Shown here: positions 9,585 to 18,243 of the stretch, piece by piece
Layout: each line of letters opens with the position of its first letter
How positions within the stretch are numbered: position 1 is the stretch's first letter
NCBI GenBank assembly: GCA_029237695.1
Contig: JAQRGA010000042.1
Location: 1,674,001 to 1,738,000, forward strand
Source: Conchocele bisecta
Taxonomy: Eukaryota; Mollusca; Bivalvia; Lucinida; Thyasiridae
Length of the DNA: 64,000 nucleotides
Reading direction: 5' to 3'
Notes under the pieces: model-generated
What the model saw: the letters and a program-made list of their open reading frames with translations, nothing else
What the model was told of the DNA's origin: nothing
The model's database searches: none
Position numbers and translations under genes: made by a program

Positions 9585-11987
9585 TTATCTTAATTTTATT
9601 GAAAGCCTACTTAATAACATCTTCTTAATTTTTTCATGGGCAGTATTAACTTCTTTATCAGTCAAAGTTTTATTACCACTTCTATATGTCAGTGAATATG
9701 CTAAACTTTTTTTGTTTGCTCCTAATGAATCATCAACGTATAAATCAAATAATTCAATTTTTTCAAGTATTCTGCATTTCATACTTTTTACAAGATCAAT
9801 TATCTCTGAACTTTCCAGTGACTTATCCACAGTCAGGGCAAAATCCCTTGATGTTGAAGGAAATTGAGATACAGGTTTATATTTAATTATTTTTGATTTA
9901 AGATTCAAGAGTTCATCAAGTTCAATTACCGCCGCAAAAACAGGTGCCTTCAAACGAATACCCTTTGTAAAAAATCTACTCACTTCTCCAAAAGAAATTA
10001 ATATTTTATCATCAATAATAAAATCACCTCTAATCCCTTCATTAAAAAATGGAGAATCAGATTTTTTGTATACAAGATTTTCAATATTTCTTTCAGATAT
10101 CCAAGATTCTAACAGCCCTTTTAAATCATAAAAATCATAGCAAATATTTTTCTCATCAGAATAACGTTCAGGATGCTTTCTACCTGTCAAAACAATACAG
10201 CAGGAATATCGTTCTTCCGAATACTGTTTATCTGCAGAATAGATCCTGCCTATTTCAAATAGTTTAATTTCATGATTATTATGAGAAATATTTTTTCCTA
10301 TATTCTGTATTAATCCATAAAATAGTGAAGGCCTCATAATAGAAGATTCAGTACTTATAGGATTAGAGATTTCAACTAAATCTGCTTCATTAAAAATTTT
10401 ACTTTTTATAATAGTTTTTTTATCTATAAGTGTATAATTGACTGCCTCTGACAAACCGAATGCAACTAGTTGATTTCCTGCTTCTTCTATATCAAAATAA
10501 GCATCCTGTTTTATGGATCCTCCCTGTTTTGCAAAAATATCCACCAATGGAATTTTATCTAGACCATAAATTCTAATAATTTCTTCTGCCAGATCAGCTT
10601 CCCTTTGAATATCAAGCCTGAATGAAGTAGTAATTACATCACATTTTTCATCGGTGATATTCTTAACACCTAAGTCTAGTCTTCTAAAAATATTAATAAT
10701 ATCTTTATTTAAAACTTTAGTTCCGAGTAAATTTCTTATATTTTCAAATTTACATTCAACAATCCTAGGAACTGTTATAAGAGTTTCATTTTTGATATCA
10801 ATAAAATCTGAACAGATGGTACCGCCTGCGAGTTCTAATATTAGGGAAGCCGTTCTATCACTAGCGTTCTTAATCATCTCATTATCAATACCTCTTTCAA
10901 ATCTGTAAGAGGAGTCTGATGATAATCCCAGTCTATGTGAAGTAGAGCGAATATTTGAAGAATTAAAATATGCACATTCAATCAGAATATTTGTAGTTTT
11001 TTCAGAAACACCGCTATCTTCTCCTCCCATAACACCTGCAATGCAGACTGGTTTTTCAGAATCAGCAATTACTAGTGTAGTATTCGTTAAAGTATATTCT
11101 TTGCCATCAAGAGCGATAATTTTTTCATTATTTTCAGCTCTTCGAATAATAACTCTATTTCCGTTAAGCTCATCTAAATCAAAAACATGAAGTGGCTGTC
11201 CTGACTCAAACAGCACATAGTTTGTAATATCTACAATGTTATTAATAGGTCTAAGCCCAATACTAATCAATGCTTCTTTTAGCCAATCAGGACTATCTGC
11301 CACCTTTACATTCTTAATCAATCTGCCAGTATATCGCGGACAAAGTTCATAATCACTGATTTCTATTAAATTTGAATAATTTTTTTCTTTTTCTACCTCA
11401 GGAAGAATTATTTTGGGTAACTTCAAACTATTTCCTGAAAGTGCTTTTATCTCTCTGGCTATACCTATAAAAGAGAGCCAGTCAGGACGATTTGAAGTTA
11501 TCTCCAGTTCATACACTGTATCAGAATCATACAAATCACTAATAGACGTACCTGCAACAGTTGCCATGGGTAATTCCATTATTCCAGAATGATCATCATT
11601 TAAACCTATTTCAGAAGAACTACAAAGCATACCATGCGATTCAACACCCCGTAATTTTGATTTTTTAATCTTAAATTTTTTACCATCACTATCAAAAACA
11701 GTTCCAATACTTGCAAGAACCACTTTTTTCCCTGCATTGCAGTTTGGTGCACCGCAAACGATCTGAACTTCTTCTGAGCCTGTATTTACTCTACAGACTG
11801 ATAGCTTATCGGCATTAGGGTGTAAATTTTTTTCAAGAATTTCTGCCGCTATTAAACCTTTGGGTAAAATATTAGTTCTGGATGCATTTTCTACCTCTAT
11901 ACCTACATTCGTAAGCTTTTCAACAAGCTCTTCAGGTGTATAAGGTATATCTATATATTTTTTCAGCCAATTATATGTAATATTCAT
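9585..11987 (-). CDS. pheT: phenylalanine-tRNA ligase beta subunit
   Basis: This is a full-length 800-residue PheT, part of the alpha2-beta2 synthetase that charges tRNA-Phe. In order: an N-terminal EMAP-like tRNA-binding domain (about 40-150, with ILEKNLHPNADKLSVC and the CGAPNC segment), the B3/4 editing domain (NRPDWLSFIGIARE, PINNIVDITNYVL, GQPLHVFDLD), the B5 domain, a degenerate catalytic core, and a C-terminal anticodon-binding ferredoxin-like domain (YKPVSQFPSTSRDFALTVD). It follows pheS by 10 bases and the two are co-transcribed. Confidence 0.97.
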   Translation of the reverse strand: MNITYNWLKKYIDIPYTPEELVEKLTNVGIEVENASRTNILPKGLIAAEILEKNLHPNADKLSVCRVNTGSEEVQIVCGAPNCNAGKKVVLASIGTVFDSDGKKFKIKKSKLRGVESHGMLCSSSEIGLNDDHSGIMELPMATVAGTSISDLYDSDTVYELEITSNRPDWLSFIGIAREIKALSGNSLKLPKIILPEVEKEKNYSNLIEISDYELCPRYTGRLIKNVKVADSPDWLKEALISIGLRPINNIVDITNYVLFESGQPLHVFDLDELNGNRVIIRRAENNEKIIALDGKEYTLTNTTLVIADSEKPVCIAGVMGGEDSGVSEKTTNILIECAYFNSSNIRSTSHRLGLSSDSSYRFERGIDNEMIKNASDRTASLILELAGGTICSDFIDIKNETLITVPRIVECKFENIRNLLGTKVLNKDIINIFRRLDLGVKNITDEKCDVITTSFRLDIQREADLAEEIIRIYGLDKIPLVDIFAKQGGSIKQDAYFDIEEAGNQLVAFGLSEAVNYTLIDKKTIIKSKIFNEADLVEISNPISTESSIMRPSLFYGLIQNIGKNISHNNHEIKLFEIGRIYSADKQYSEERYSCCIVLTGRKHPERYSDEKNICYDFYDLKGLLESWISERNIENLVYKKSDSPFFNEGIRGDFIIDDKILISFGEVSRFFTKGIRLKAPVFAAVIELDELLNLKSKIIKYKPVSQFPSTSRDFALTVDKSLESSEIIDLVKSMKCRILEKIELFDLYVDDSLGANKKSLAYSLTYRSGNKTLTDKEVNTAHEKIKKMLLSRLSIKLR

Positions 11988-11997
11988 TTCATCTACC

Positions 11998-13023
11998 TTA
12001 AAACTGATTCAAAAATCTTAAATCATTATCATAAAAATATCGTATATCATCAATTCCGTGCCGTATCATCGCAATACGTTCAATTCCCATTCCCCATGCA
12101 AATCCACTCCATACTTCAGAATCATAGCCAACATTACTAAGGACATTTGGATCTACCATGCCTGCACCTGAAATTTCAAGCCAGCCTGAACCTTTACAAA
12201 CTCTACATCCTTTACCGTTGCAGGCAGTGCATGAAAAATCATATTCAATACTAGGTTCTGTAAATGGGAAGAAATGCGGTCTAAAACGAATTTTAACTGA
12301 ATCACCTAATAATTCTTTAGCGAAGTAGAGCAAAGTGCTTTTCAAATCAGCCATAGAAACATTTTTGTCAATATACAATCCTTCCAACTGATGAAAATTA
12401 GCACTGTGAGATGCATCCGGTGTATCACGTCTAAAACATGGTCCGGGTGCAATTATTCTAATGGGAGGTTCCTGATTTTCCATTACTCTTATTTGAACTG
12501 TAGAAGTTTGAGTTCTTAACAATCTTCCATCAGCAAAATAAAATGTATCTGTTTCATTTTTAGATGGATGATCTTCAGGTGTATTAAGTGCATCAAAACA
12601 GTGATATGCAGTTTCAATATTTGGACCGTCTGCAACAATAAAACCAATTCGTCTAAAAATAGCGGCACAATCATCAATTGTCTGTGTTATAGGATGTTTT
12701 TTACCATAATTCCATCTTCTCCCCGGGAGAGAAATATCCAAAAATTGATCAGCTTCTTTATTATTATCCTCTACACCTGTTAATGCATTTTCTAATAATC
12801 TTATAATTTTATTTTTTGTATCATTTATTAACTTTCCTACAGATGGTCTATCTGCTTTATTAATTGTCCCCAACTGTCTAGTTAATAAAGTCAAAGTTCC
12901 TTTTCTACCTAAAACAGAGATTTTAATTGTTTCTATATTTTTTTTACCAGTATCAGCGATCAAACTTTGTTCTACGCTGCTGAAAATAGTATTCAAATCA
13001 TTGTTAATTATTTCTATAGTCAT
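11998..13023 (-). CDS. pheS: phenylalanine-tRNA ligase alpha subunit
   Basis: This is a full-length 341-residue catalytic subunit. It has an N-terminal coiled coil, then motif 2 (GPCFRRDTPDASHS), the QLEG segment, a short cysteine-rich insert (CTACNGKGCRVCKG) before EISGAGMVDPNVL, and motif 3 (GFAWGMGIERIAM). It is the first gene of pheST and lies downstream of rplT, with a strong hairpin and U-tract between them that may terminate or attenuate transcription entering pheST. Confidence 0.97.
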   Translation of the reverse strand: MTIEIINNDLNTIFSSVEQSLIADTGKKNIETIKISVLGRKGTLTLLTRQLGTINKADRPSVGKLINDTKNKIIRLLENALTGVEDNNKEADQFLDISLPGRRWNYGKKHPITQTIDDCAAIFRRIGFIVADGPNIETAYHCFDALNTPEDHPSKNETDTFYFADGRLLRTQTSTVQIRVMENQEPPIRIIAPGPCFRRDTPDASHSANFHQLEGLYIDKNVSMADLKSTLLYFAKELLGDSVKIRFRPHFFPFTEPSIEYDFSCTACNGKGCRVCKGSGWLEISGAGMVDPNVLSNVGYDSEVWSGFAWGMGIERIAMIRHGIDDIRYFYDNDLRFLNQF

Positions 13024-13031
13024 AAGCCTCT

Positions 13032-13092
13032 AAAAAAACAGCCCTTAACAAAACTAACAATCCACATTTGGAACTGCTTTGTTAAAGGCTGC
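13032..13092 (-). terminator. strong hairpin with U-tract between rplT and pheS (terminator or attenuator)
   Basis: On the minus strand a stem of about 14 bp (GCAGCCTTTAACAAA against TTTGTTAAGGGCTG) is followed at once by seven T and then by the pheS start region. The loop is about 22 bases. There is no room for a phenylalanine-rich leader peptide between rplT and the stem. It may be the end of the infC-rpmI-rplT operon with read-through into pheST. Confidence 0.75.
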
Positions 13093-13113
13093 TTATAAAA
13101 ATTTAATTAATTA

Positions 13114-13482
13114 TTAAGAGTTGTGTTTTTTTAAAGCTGCTTTGGCTTTAGTTACCAACACAGCAAAAGCTTCTTCATCATGTATTGCTATTTCAGAAAG
13201 CATTTTTCTATTAATATCAATATTTATAAGCTTTAAGCCATGCATAAATGTACTATAATTCATATCAGTCATTCTACATGCAGCATTAATTCTAACAGTC
13301 CAAAGACGTCTAAATTGACGTTTTTTCTGTTTTCTGCCGACATATGCGTGTGCATCAGCTTTATCTATTGCATCATAAACTGTTCTAATATTTTTACTTC
13401 TTGAGCCATAAAAACCTTTAGCTCTTTTTAACGCACGTTTACGTCTTTTACGAGACGCAACTGCAAAAGTTGTTCTAGCCAT
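13114..13482 (-). CDS. rplT: 50S ribosomal protein L20
   Basis: This is a 122-residue L20, very basic at the N-terminus (RKRRKRALKRAKGFYG), with the RQFRRLWTVRINAACR segment that contacts 23S rRNA. Length and sequence are ordinary. It is an early assembly protein of the large subunit. In several bacteria L20 also represses its own operon by binding the leader of rpmI-rplT. It lies 38 bases after rpmI, downstream of infC. Confidence 0.97.
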   Translation of the reverse strand: MARTTFAVASRKRRKRALKRAKGFYGSRSKNIRTVYDAIDKADAHAYVGRKQKKRQFRRLWTVRINAACRMTDMNYSTFMHGLKLINIDINRKMLSEIAIHDEEAFAVLVTKAKAALKKHNS

Positions 13483-13520
13483 AATATAATTTCTCCATTT
13501 AAATTAGCAGATTCTCAATC

Positions 13521-13721
13521 CTATAAACCATAAGGCAAAGATGCTTTTATTCTTCCGATTTCAGTACTTTTAATTGCACCATCTTTACGTAGACGAAGTT
13601 TACGTTTAGAACTTTTCTTAGTCAAAATATGTCGAGAACCTGCTTTATTATGGCGGTATTTTCCAGTGCCTGTCATTTTCAGACGCTTAGCTGCACACTT
13701 TCTTGTTTTCATTTTAGGCAT
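13521..13721 (-). CDS. rpmI: 50S ribosomal protein L35
   Basis: This is a 66-residue L35 with the typical start MPKMKTRKCAAKR, the internal GSRHILTKKSSKRKLRLR basic segment and an ordinary C-terminus. A strong AAGGAG site lies 7 bases before the ATG. It sits in the conserved order infC-rpmI-rplT. Confidence 0.97.
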   Translation of the reverse strand: MPKMKTRKCAAKRLKMTGTGKYRHNKAGSRHILTKKSSKRKLRLRKDGAIKSTEIGRIKASLPYGL

Positions 13722-13794
13722 CGTTATTCTCCTTATTTTATATTTGTAAAGTACCTGATAAGGCCGATGCCAGCCAATATCAACTAATCACAAA
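13722..13794 (-). promoter_or_regulatory. rpmI leader with GC-rich hairpin, candidate L20 control site
   Basis: The infC-rpmI gap contains, on the minus strand, a short GC-rich block GGCTGGCATCGGCC (around 13762-13775) that can fold on itself and stands out in very AT-rich surroundings, just before the rpmI ribosome-binding site. In other bacteria this gap holds the site where L20 represses translation. The match here is by position and folding only. Confidence 0.35.
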
Positions 13795-14304
13795 TTATTT
13801 AATTGGATTTAAAGCTACTGAAATTGTTCTACCGGAAAGTATTACTCTACTATCAGTATTTCCGTATTCCTTTAAATCTTCTATTGTTTTCTTTATTATT
13901 GCAAAACCTATATCTTTGTGTGCTACCTCCCTGCCTCTAAATACAAGGGCTAATTTTACTTTATATCCCTTGGAGAGAAATCCTTTAGCATGATTTACTT
14001 TATAGCTATAATCATGATCATCAATATTCACACGAAATCTAATTTCTTTCAGCTTTTGAGCATGCTGATTTTTTTTCTGTTTCTTAAGGTTCTGTTTCTG
14101 TTCATAACGGAGCTTTCCATAATCAAGTATACGACAGACAGGAGGCATAGACTTTTCAGCAACAATTACCAAATCAAGTCCTCCTTCTTTTGCCATTTCA
14201 AAAGCTTTCATTTTAGGCAGTATACCCAACTGATCACCATTATCTGAGATCAATCTCACTTCATCAGCCGCTAGCTGACCAGCATTTTTAACTAATTTAG
14301 CTAT
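13795..14304 (-). CDS. infC: translation initiation factor IF-3 (AUA start)
   Basis: IF-3 binds the 30S subunit, prevents premature 50S joining and proofreads the start codon. The coding frame runs without a stop upstream of the first GTG (14259), and IF-3 homology also extends further (AADEVRLISDNG). No ATG, GTG or TTG gives a full N-terminus, but an ATA codon at 14304 lies 6 bases after a near-perfect Shine-Dalgarno (AAGGAGGA, 14318-14311). This gives a 169-residue protein of normal length. Infrequent start codons in infC are the basis of IF-3 autoregulation in Enterobacteria. The linker is lysine-rich (KQNLKKQKKNQ), and the C-terminal domain has RVNIDDHDY and VALVFRGRE-type segments. Confidence 0.93.
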   Translation of the reverse strand: MAKLVKNAGQLAADEVRLISDNGDQLGILPKMKAFEMAKEGGLDLVIVAEKSMPPVCRILDYGKLRYEQKQNLKKQKKNQHAQKLKEIRFRVNIDDHDYSYKVNHAKGFLSKGYKVKLALVFRGREVAHKDIGFAIIKKTIEDLKEYGNTDSRVILSGRTISVALNPIK

Positions 14305-14318
14305 TTTCAGTCCTCCTT
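14302..14318 (-). promoter_or_regulatory. infC ribosome-binding site with AUA start codon
   Basis: A strong AAGGAGGA (14318-14311) is followed after six bases (CTGAAA) by ATA (14304-14302) in the IF-3 frame. A CTG at 14310 is in frame but abuts the Shine-Dalgarno, which is too close. IF-3 discriminates against non-canonical starts, so an AUA start would make infC translation fall as IF-3 rises. Confidence 0.7.
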
Positions 14319-14409
14319 GATTAACTAAAAAACTACATAACGAAGAGTTTTAAAAATACAATAAAATTATTATATTTCAAACATATATACATATTATCTA
14401 TAATTAATA

Positions 14410-16137
14410 TTAAATTTTCTTATTTAAATCATTTAAAAGTAAATTTTTAAACTGCTCAAAAGCTATGGCTCCAAGCTGGCCTTCTCTTCTGGACCTTACA
14501 GAAACAGTCTTTTCATCCATTTCTTTATCACCAACAACTACAATATAAGGTAGTCTTGCATTTCTCGCATTTTTAATTTTTAATCCAATGGTTTCTGATC
14601 GATCATCAACTTCAACACTTAAACCAAGTTTTTTTAATTCTCTGCAGGTAGAAAAAGCATACTCATGATTTTTATCTGTTATTGGCAAAATTCTAACCTG
14701 CTCAGGTGCAAGCCAAAGAGGAAATCCACCAGCATAATGCTCAATAAGTATTCCAAAAAATCTCTCTATTGATCCAAGTAATGCTCTATGAACCATAAAA
14801 GGTCTATGTTTTTGACCATCTTCTCCGATATAAGTCATATCAAAGCGCTCAGGCAGATTAAAATCAAACTGAATTGTACTCATCTGCCATTCTCTACCAA
14901 TAGCATCTTTAATTTTAAGGTCAATTTTAGGTCCGTAAAAAGCACCGCCACCGTCATCAATTTCACACTCTAACCCCTGTTTTTTAACAGCACTTTCAAG
15001 AGAAACCAATGCTTTCTCCCACCTTTCATGGGTACCGACAGCTTTTTCAGGTCTTGTAGCTAAATAAGCTTTGATTTCTGTAAAGCCAAAAGCTTTCCAC
15101 ATATCTAAGCTAAATCTTAAAACTTCGGAAATTTCCGACTCAATCTGTTTCGCTGTACAAATTATATGAGCATCATCCTGAGTAAAGCCTCTTACCCTTA
15201 ATAATCCATGAAGTACACCACTTTTTTCATATCTATATACAGTACCTAATTCTGCCCATCTCAATGGAAGTTCTCTATATGATCTTAATTTTGACTGATA
15301 AATTTCAATATGAAAAGGACAGTTCATTGGCTTGACATAATACTCACTGCCGTCTATATCCATTGGAGCATACATAGCATCCTTGTAAAAACTTAAATGA
15401 CCACTTGTCTCCCAAAGCCTAGAACGCCCAATATGCGGTGTATAAAGAAGATCATATCCATTTTTATAGTGTTCTTCCTTCCAATAAGTTTCAAATGTAT
15501 TTCTAATTTTTGCCCCTTTAGGATGCCAGAGAACAAGTCCTCCACCTATTTTATCTGAGATACTGAATAAGTTTAATTCTTTTCCCAATTTTCTATGGTC
15601 TCTTTTTTTTGCTTCCTCCAATTGTTTGAGATAAATATTTAAATCTTTTTTATTAAAAAAAGCAGTCCCATAAATTCTTTGAAGCATAGGATTATTTTCA
15701 TTACCTCTAAAATAAGAACCAGCAATATTTAGTAGCTTAATAACCCCTATTTCTCCAGTATGTTCTACATGAGGTCCTCTACATAAATCCACAAACTCTC
15801 CAGATTTATAAAGAGTAATTTTTTCACCATCAGGAATATCATTTAAGCGTTCTAATTTATAGGTTTGATTAAGATTAGATAGTAATTTTTCTGCCTCCTG
15901 TCTATCCACTTCAATATACTTGAAAGGCAGTTTCAGATTAATAATTTTTTTTATTCTATTCTCTATTTTCTTCAAATCTTCAGGAACAAAATGGTATTCC
16001 AAATCAAAATCATAATAAAAACCATTTGATGTAGAAGGACCAATATCAAATTTCACATCAGGATATAACTCTCTAACAACTGTAGCCATAACATGTGCAG
16101 CACTATGACGTATTGTTTCTAGCGGATATTTAGGCAT
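14410..16137 (-). CDS. thrS: threonine-tRNA ligase, short form without TGS domain
   Basis: This is a 575-residue ThrRS. It begins directly at the editing (SAD) domain with HSAAHVMA near residue 12, so the N-terminal TGS domain of the usual 640-residue enzyme is absent. The start is firm: AAGGAG lies 7 bases before the ATG. The catalytic core shows the zinc ligand segment PMNCPFHIEIY, motif 2 RYEKSGVLHGLLRVRGFTQDDAH and motif 3 MVHRALLGSIERFFGILIEHY, followed by the C-terminal anticodon-binding domain. It is the first gene of the thrS-infC-rpmI-rplT-pheST block. Confidence 0.96.
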   Translation of the reverse strand: MPKYPLETIRHSAAHVMATVVRELYPDVKFDIGPSTSNGFYYDFDLEYHFVPEDLKKIENRIKKIINLKLPFKYIEVDRQEAEKLLSNLNQTYKLERLNDIPDGEKITLYKSGEFVDLCRGPHVEHTGEIGVIKLLNIAGSYFRGNENNPMLQRIYGTAFFNKKDLNIYLKQLEEAKKRDHRKLGKELNLFSISDKIGGGLVLWHPKGAKIRNTFETYWKEEHYKNGYDLLYTPHIGRSRLWETSGHLSFYKDAMYAPMDIDGSEYYVKPMNCPFHIEIYQSKLRSYRELPLRWAELGTVYRYEKSGVLHGLLRVRGFTQDDAHIICTAKQIESEISEVLRFSLDMWKAFGFTEIKAYLATRPEKAVGTHERWEKALVSLESAVKKQGLECEIDDGGGAFYGPKIDLKIKDAIGREWQMSTIQFDFNLPERFDMTYIGEDGQKHRPFMVHRALLGSIERFFGILIEHYAGGFPLWLAPEQVRILPITDKNHEYAFSTCRELKKLGLSVEVDDRSETIGLKIKNARNARLPYIVVVGDKEMDEKTVSVRSRREGQLGAIAFEQFKNLLLNDLNKKI

Positions 16138-16173
16138 GTTCTAACTCCTTAAAATTATAACTAAATAATTATT

Positions 16174-16815
16174 CTAAATTAAATATCGGTTGGATTTTTT
16201 ATCCGTCGTATAATAACCACTAATTGGGGGAAATGATTTTCTATGTATTGGGCAGGGATCATATTTTTTTATTGCATTCAAATGTTTGACCGTTCCATAA
16301 CCTTTATTCTTATCAAATGAATATTCGGGATATGTTAGTGCGTATTCTGCCATAAGATTATCTCGGTACACTTTAGCAATTATACTTGCAGCGGCAATAC
16401 TTGTCGATTTTGAATCACCTTTAACAATAACAATATTAGGGAGTGTAAAATTTTTTAGAGGCAGACCATCAATAAGTGTAAATTCTACATTAGAAAGTTG
16501 TGATACAACCTCTTTCATTGCTAAATAAGTTGCCTGCAGTATATTTATTTTATCAATTACAGCAACATCAATTTTAGCAACTGAATATTGAACATTATCA
16601 GTATTTATAATATTATTATGATAAATATTTCTTTTTTTTTCACTCAGCTTCTTCGAATCATTTATTACAGGAATTTTTTTATTTTTATCGAATACAACAG
16701 AACCTGTGAGAGATCCTCTACCGACTTTGTCTATACCAGCTAAAAAAACAGTACCATCATCCCACTTATCTAGTTCAAAAGAAAGCATAGGATGACAGTT
16801 GTCCAAGTAATGCAT
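16174..16815 (-). CDS. rnhB: ribonuclease HII, catalytic glutamate replaced by lysine
   Basis: RNase HII nicks RNA-DNA hybrids and starts removal of misincorporated ribonucleotides. The 213-residue protein has the family layout, with NDSKKLSEKKR, LIDGLP, KGDSKSTSIAAASIIAKVYRD and a C-terminal GYGTVKHL. However, the first motif, normally GxDEVGRG, reads GIDKVGRG (Asp29, Lys30; codon AAA). The metal-binding glutamate is therefore lost, and the following loop is also shorter than usual. The other acidic residues are present. The protein is intact, but activity is doubtful. It lies 12 bases after rplS in the rpsP-khpA-trmD-rplS-rnhB series. Confidence 0.9.
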   Translation of the reverse strand: MHYLDNCHPMLSFELDKWDDGTVFLAGIDKVGRGSLTGSVVFDKNKKIPVINDSKKLSEKKRNIYHNNIINTDNVQYSVAKIDVAVIDKINILQATYLAMKEVVSQLSNVEFTLIDGLPLKNFTLPNIVIVKGDSKSTSIAAASIIAKVYRDNLMAEYALTYPEYSFDKNKGYGTVKHLNAIKKYDPCPIHRKSFPPISGYYTTDKKSNRYLI

Positions 16816-16827
16816 TAAATCTGCTTA

Positions 16828-17175
16828 TTATCTAGTTCTTTTTTCTTTAACTTTTGCAGCTTTACCAATTCTATCCCTTAAATAGTAAAGTTTAGCTCTT
16901 CTAACTTTACCAAGTCTTACGATTTCAATCTTAACAATTCTAGGGGAATTAATAGGATAAACTCTTTCCATTCCCTGCCCAAAAGCCACTCTGCGGAGTG
17001 TAAATGTTTTTTGTATATCTGAACCATTAATAGCTAGTACTGTACCAGTAAAAGCCTGAACTCTTTCAGTTTTACCTTCAATAATTTTTGAATAGACTTT
17101 AATTGTATCTCCTACATTAAACTCAGTAAGATCAGATCTACATTGCTCTTTATTAATTTTATCCAATATGTTCAT
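16828..17175 (-). CDS. rplS: 50S ribosomal protein L19
   Basis: This is a 115-residue L19 of normal size, with [41 protein letters not shown] and a C-terminal [12 protein letters not shown]19 sits at the 30S-50S interface. It lies in the conserved order trmD-rplS. Confidence 0.97.
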   Translation of the reverse strand: MNILDKINKEQCRSDLTEFNVGDTIKVYSKIIEGKTERVQAFTGTVLAINGSDIQKTFTLRRVAFGQGMERVYPINSPRIVKIEIVRLGKVRRAKLYYLRDRIGKAAKVKEKRTR

Positions 17176-17212
17176 TTTTTATTATCCTCCGGCATTTCAA
17201 ATATTGCCTACA

Positions 17213-17902
17213 CTACACTTTTCTTTCTATAAATTTTTTATAAAGGTCAGGTCTTCTCTGTTTAGTCCTAAGAATTGCCTGTTCCTTTCTCCAATCTTTA
17301 ATCATTTTGTGATTTCCAGATAATAAAATATCAGGAACCTTCATGCCTCTAAATTCTAAAGGTTTTGTATATTGGGGGTATTCCAACAAATCATTTTCAA
17401 ATGACTCTTCCTCTGAAGATAATTTATCTCCTAAAACTCCTGGAATCAATCTAGCTAAACTATCGATTATAACCATAGCTGGTAAATTACCACTTGTTAA
17501 TACATAGTCACCTATAGATATTTCTTTATCAATGAGCGTTTTTTTTACTCTTTCATCAATGCCTTCATAATGACCGCAAACTATAAGTAAGTGTTTTTTT
17601 TCACTTAACTCTTTAGCCATTTTCTGATTGAAAACCTCTCCCTGCGGAGTTGTCAAAATCACATAGGTATCTTCTTTCTTATTTGATTCTACAGCTTTAA
17701 ACAGCGGTCCAGGTGTCATTAACATTCCAGGTCCGCCACCATAGGTTGTATCGTCAACACTCTTTCTTTTATCTTCAGTATAATTCCGAGGATTTATTGT
17801 ATTTATTCTGATGATATCTCTTTTAATTGCCCTAGCAATTATACTTTCACTAAAAGGACCAAAATAAATATTAGGGAAAAGTGTTATAATATCAATCTGC
17901 AA
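17213..17902 (-). CDS. trmD: tRNA (guanine37-N1)-methyltransferase
   Basis: This is a 229-residue SPOUT methyltransferase that makes m1G37 next to the anticodon and prevents +1 frameshifting on proline codons. Visible signatures are MQIDIITLFP, DDTYGGGPGMLM, the cofactor-knot segments CGHYEGIDERV and SIGDYVLTSGNLPA, and a C-terminal GNHKMIKDWR. Its start overlaps the end of khpA by 11 bases. rimM, which usually lies just upstream, is missing. Confidence 0.97.
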   Translation of the reverse strand: MQIDIITLFPNIYFGPFSESIIARAIKRDIIRINTINPRNYTEDKRKSVDDTTYGGGPGMLMTPGPLFKAVESNKKEDTYVILTTPQGEVFNQKMAKELSEKKHLLIVCGHYEGIDERVKKTLIDKEISIGDYVLTSGNLPAMVIIDSLARLIPGVLGDKLSSEEESFENDLLEYPQYTKPLEFRGMKVPDILLSGNHKMIKDWRKEQAILRTKQRRPDLYKKFIERKV

Positions 17903-18218
17903 TCTGATCTACAACCTCTACATTGATTTGTTGATTTAAGCGACTGGCAGCACCAGTCACAAGTGATCTTATTGCCATGATATTTTTACCGTTTTTGCCA
18001 ATTATTTTACCAATATCACTCTGTCTGCATCTAATATTAACTACCTGTCCATTTGACATATCACTTATATCAACTTTTACTTCGTCTGGATTGTCAACTA
18101 AAGCTCTAACAACATAATCAACAAATCCTAGAATATCACCAATACCTTTTTTAGAAATACTATTTTTAGAAGCAGTTGAACTATTTCCAGTAAAAATACT
18201 TAATAATTTCTTTATCAC
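17892..18218 (-). CDS. khpA: KH-domain RNA-binding protein KhpA
   Basis: The protein has 108 residues. A short variable N-terminus is followed by a type II KH domain with the IGKIIGKNGKNI loop (GxxG motif) and the DNPDEVKVDI strand. It lies between rpsP and trmD, as in many bacteria. KhpA forms a pair with the KH/R3H protein KhpB, and a khpB gene is also in this window (24792-25370). The N-terminus (about 30 residues) is longer than in most KhpA proteins. Confidence 0.88.
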   Translation of the reverse strand: MIKKLLSIFTGNSSTASKNSISKKGIGDILGFVDYVVRALVDNPDEVKVDISDMSNGQVVNIRCRQSDIGKIIGKNGKNIMAIRSLVTGAASRLNQQINVEVVDQIAD

Positions 18219-18243
18219 TTTAAAACTTGCCTCATAAATACGA

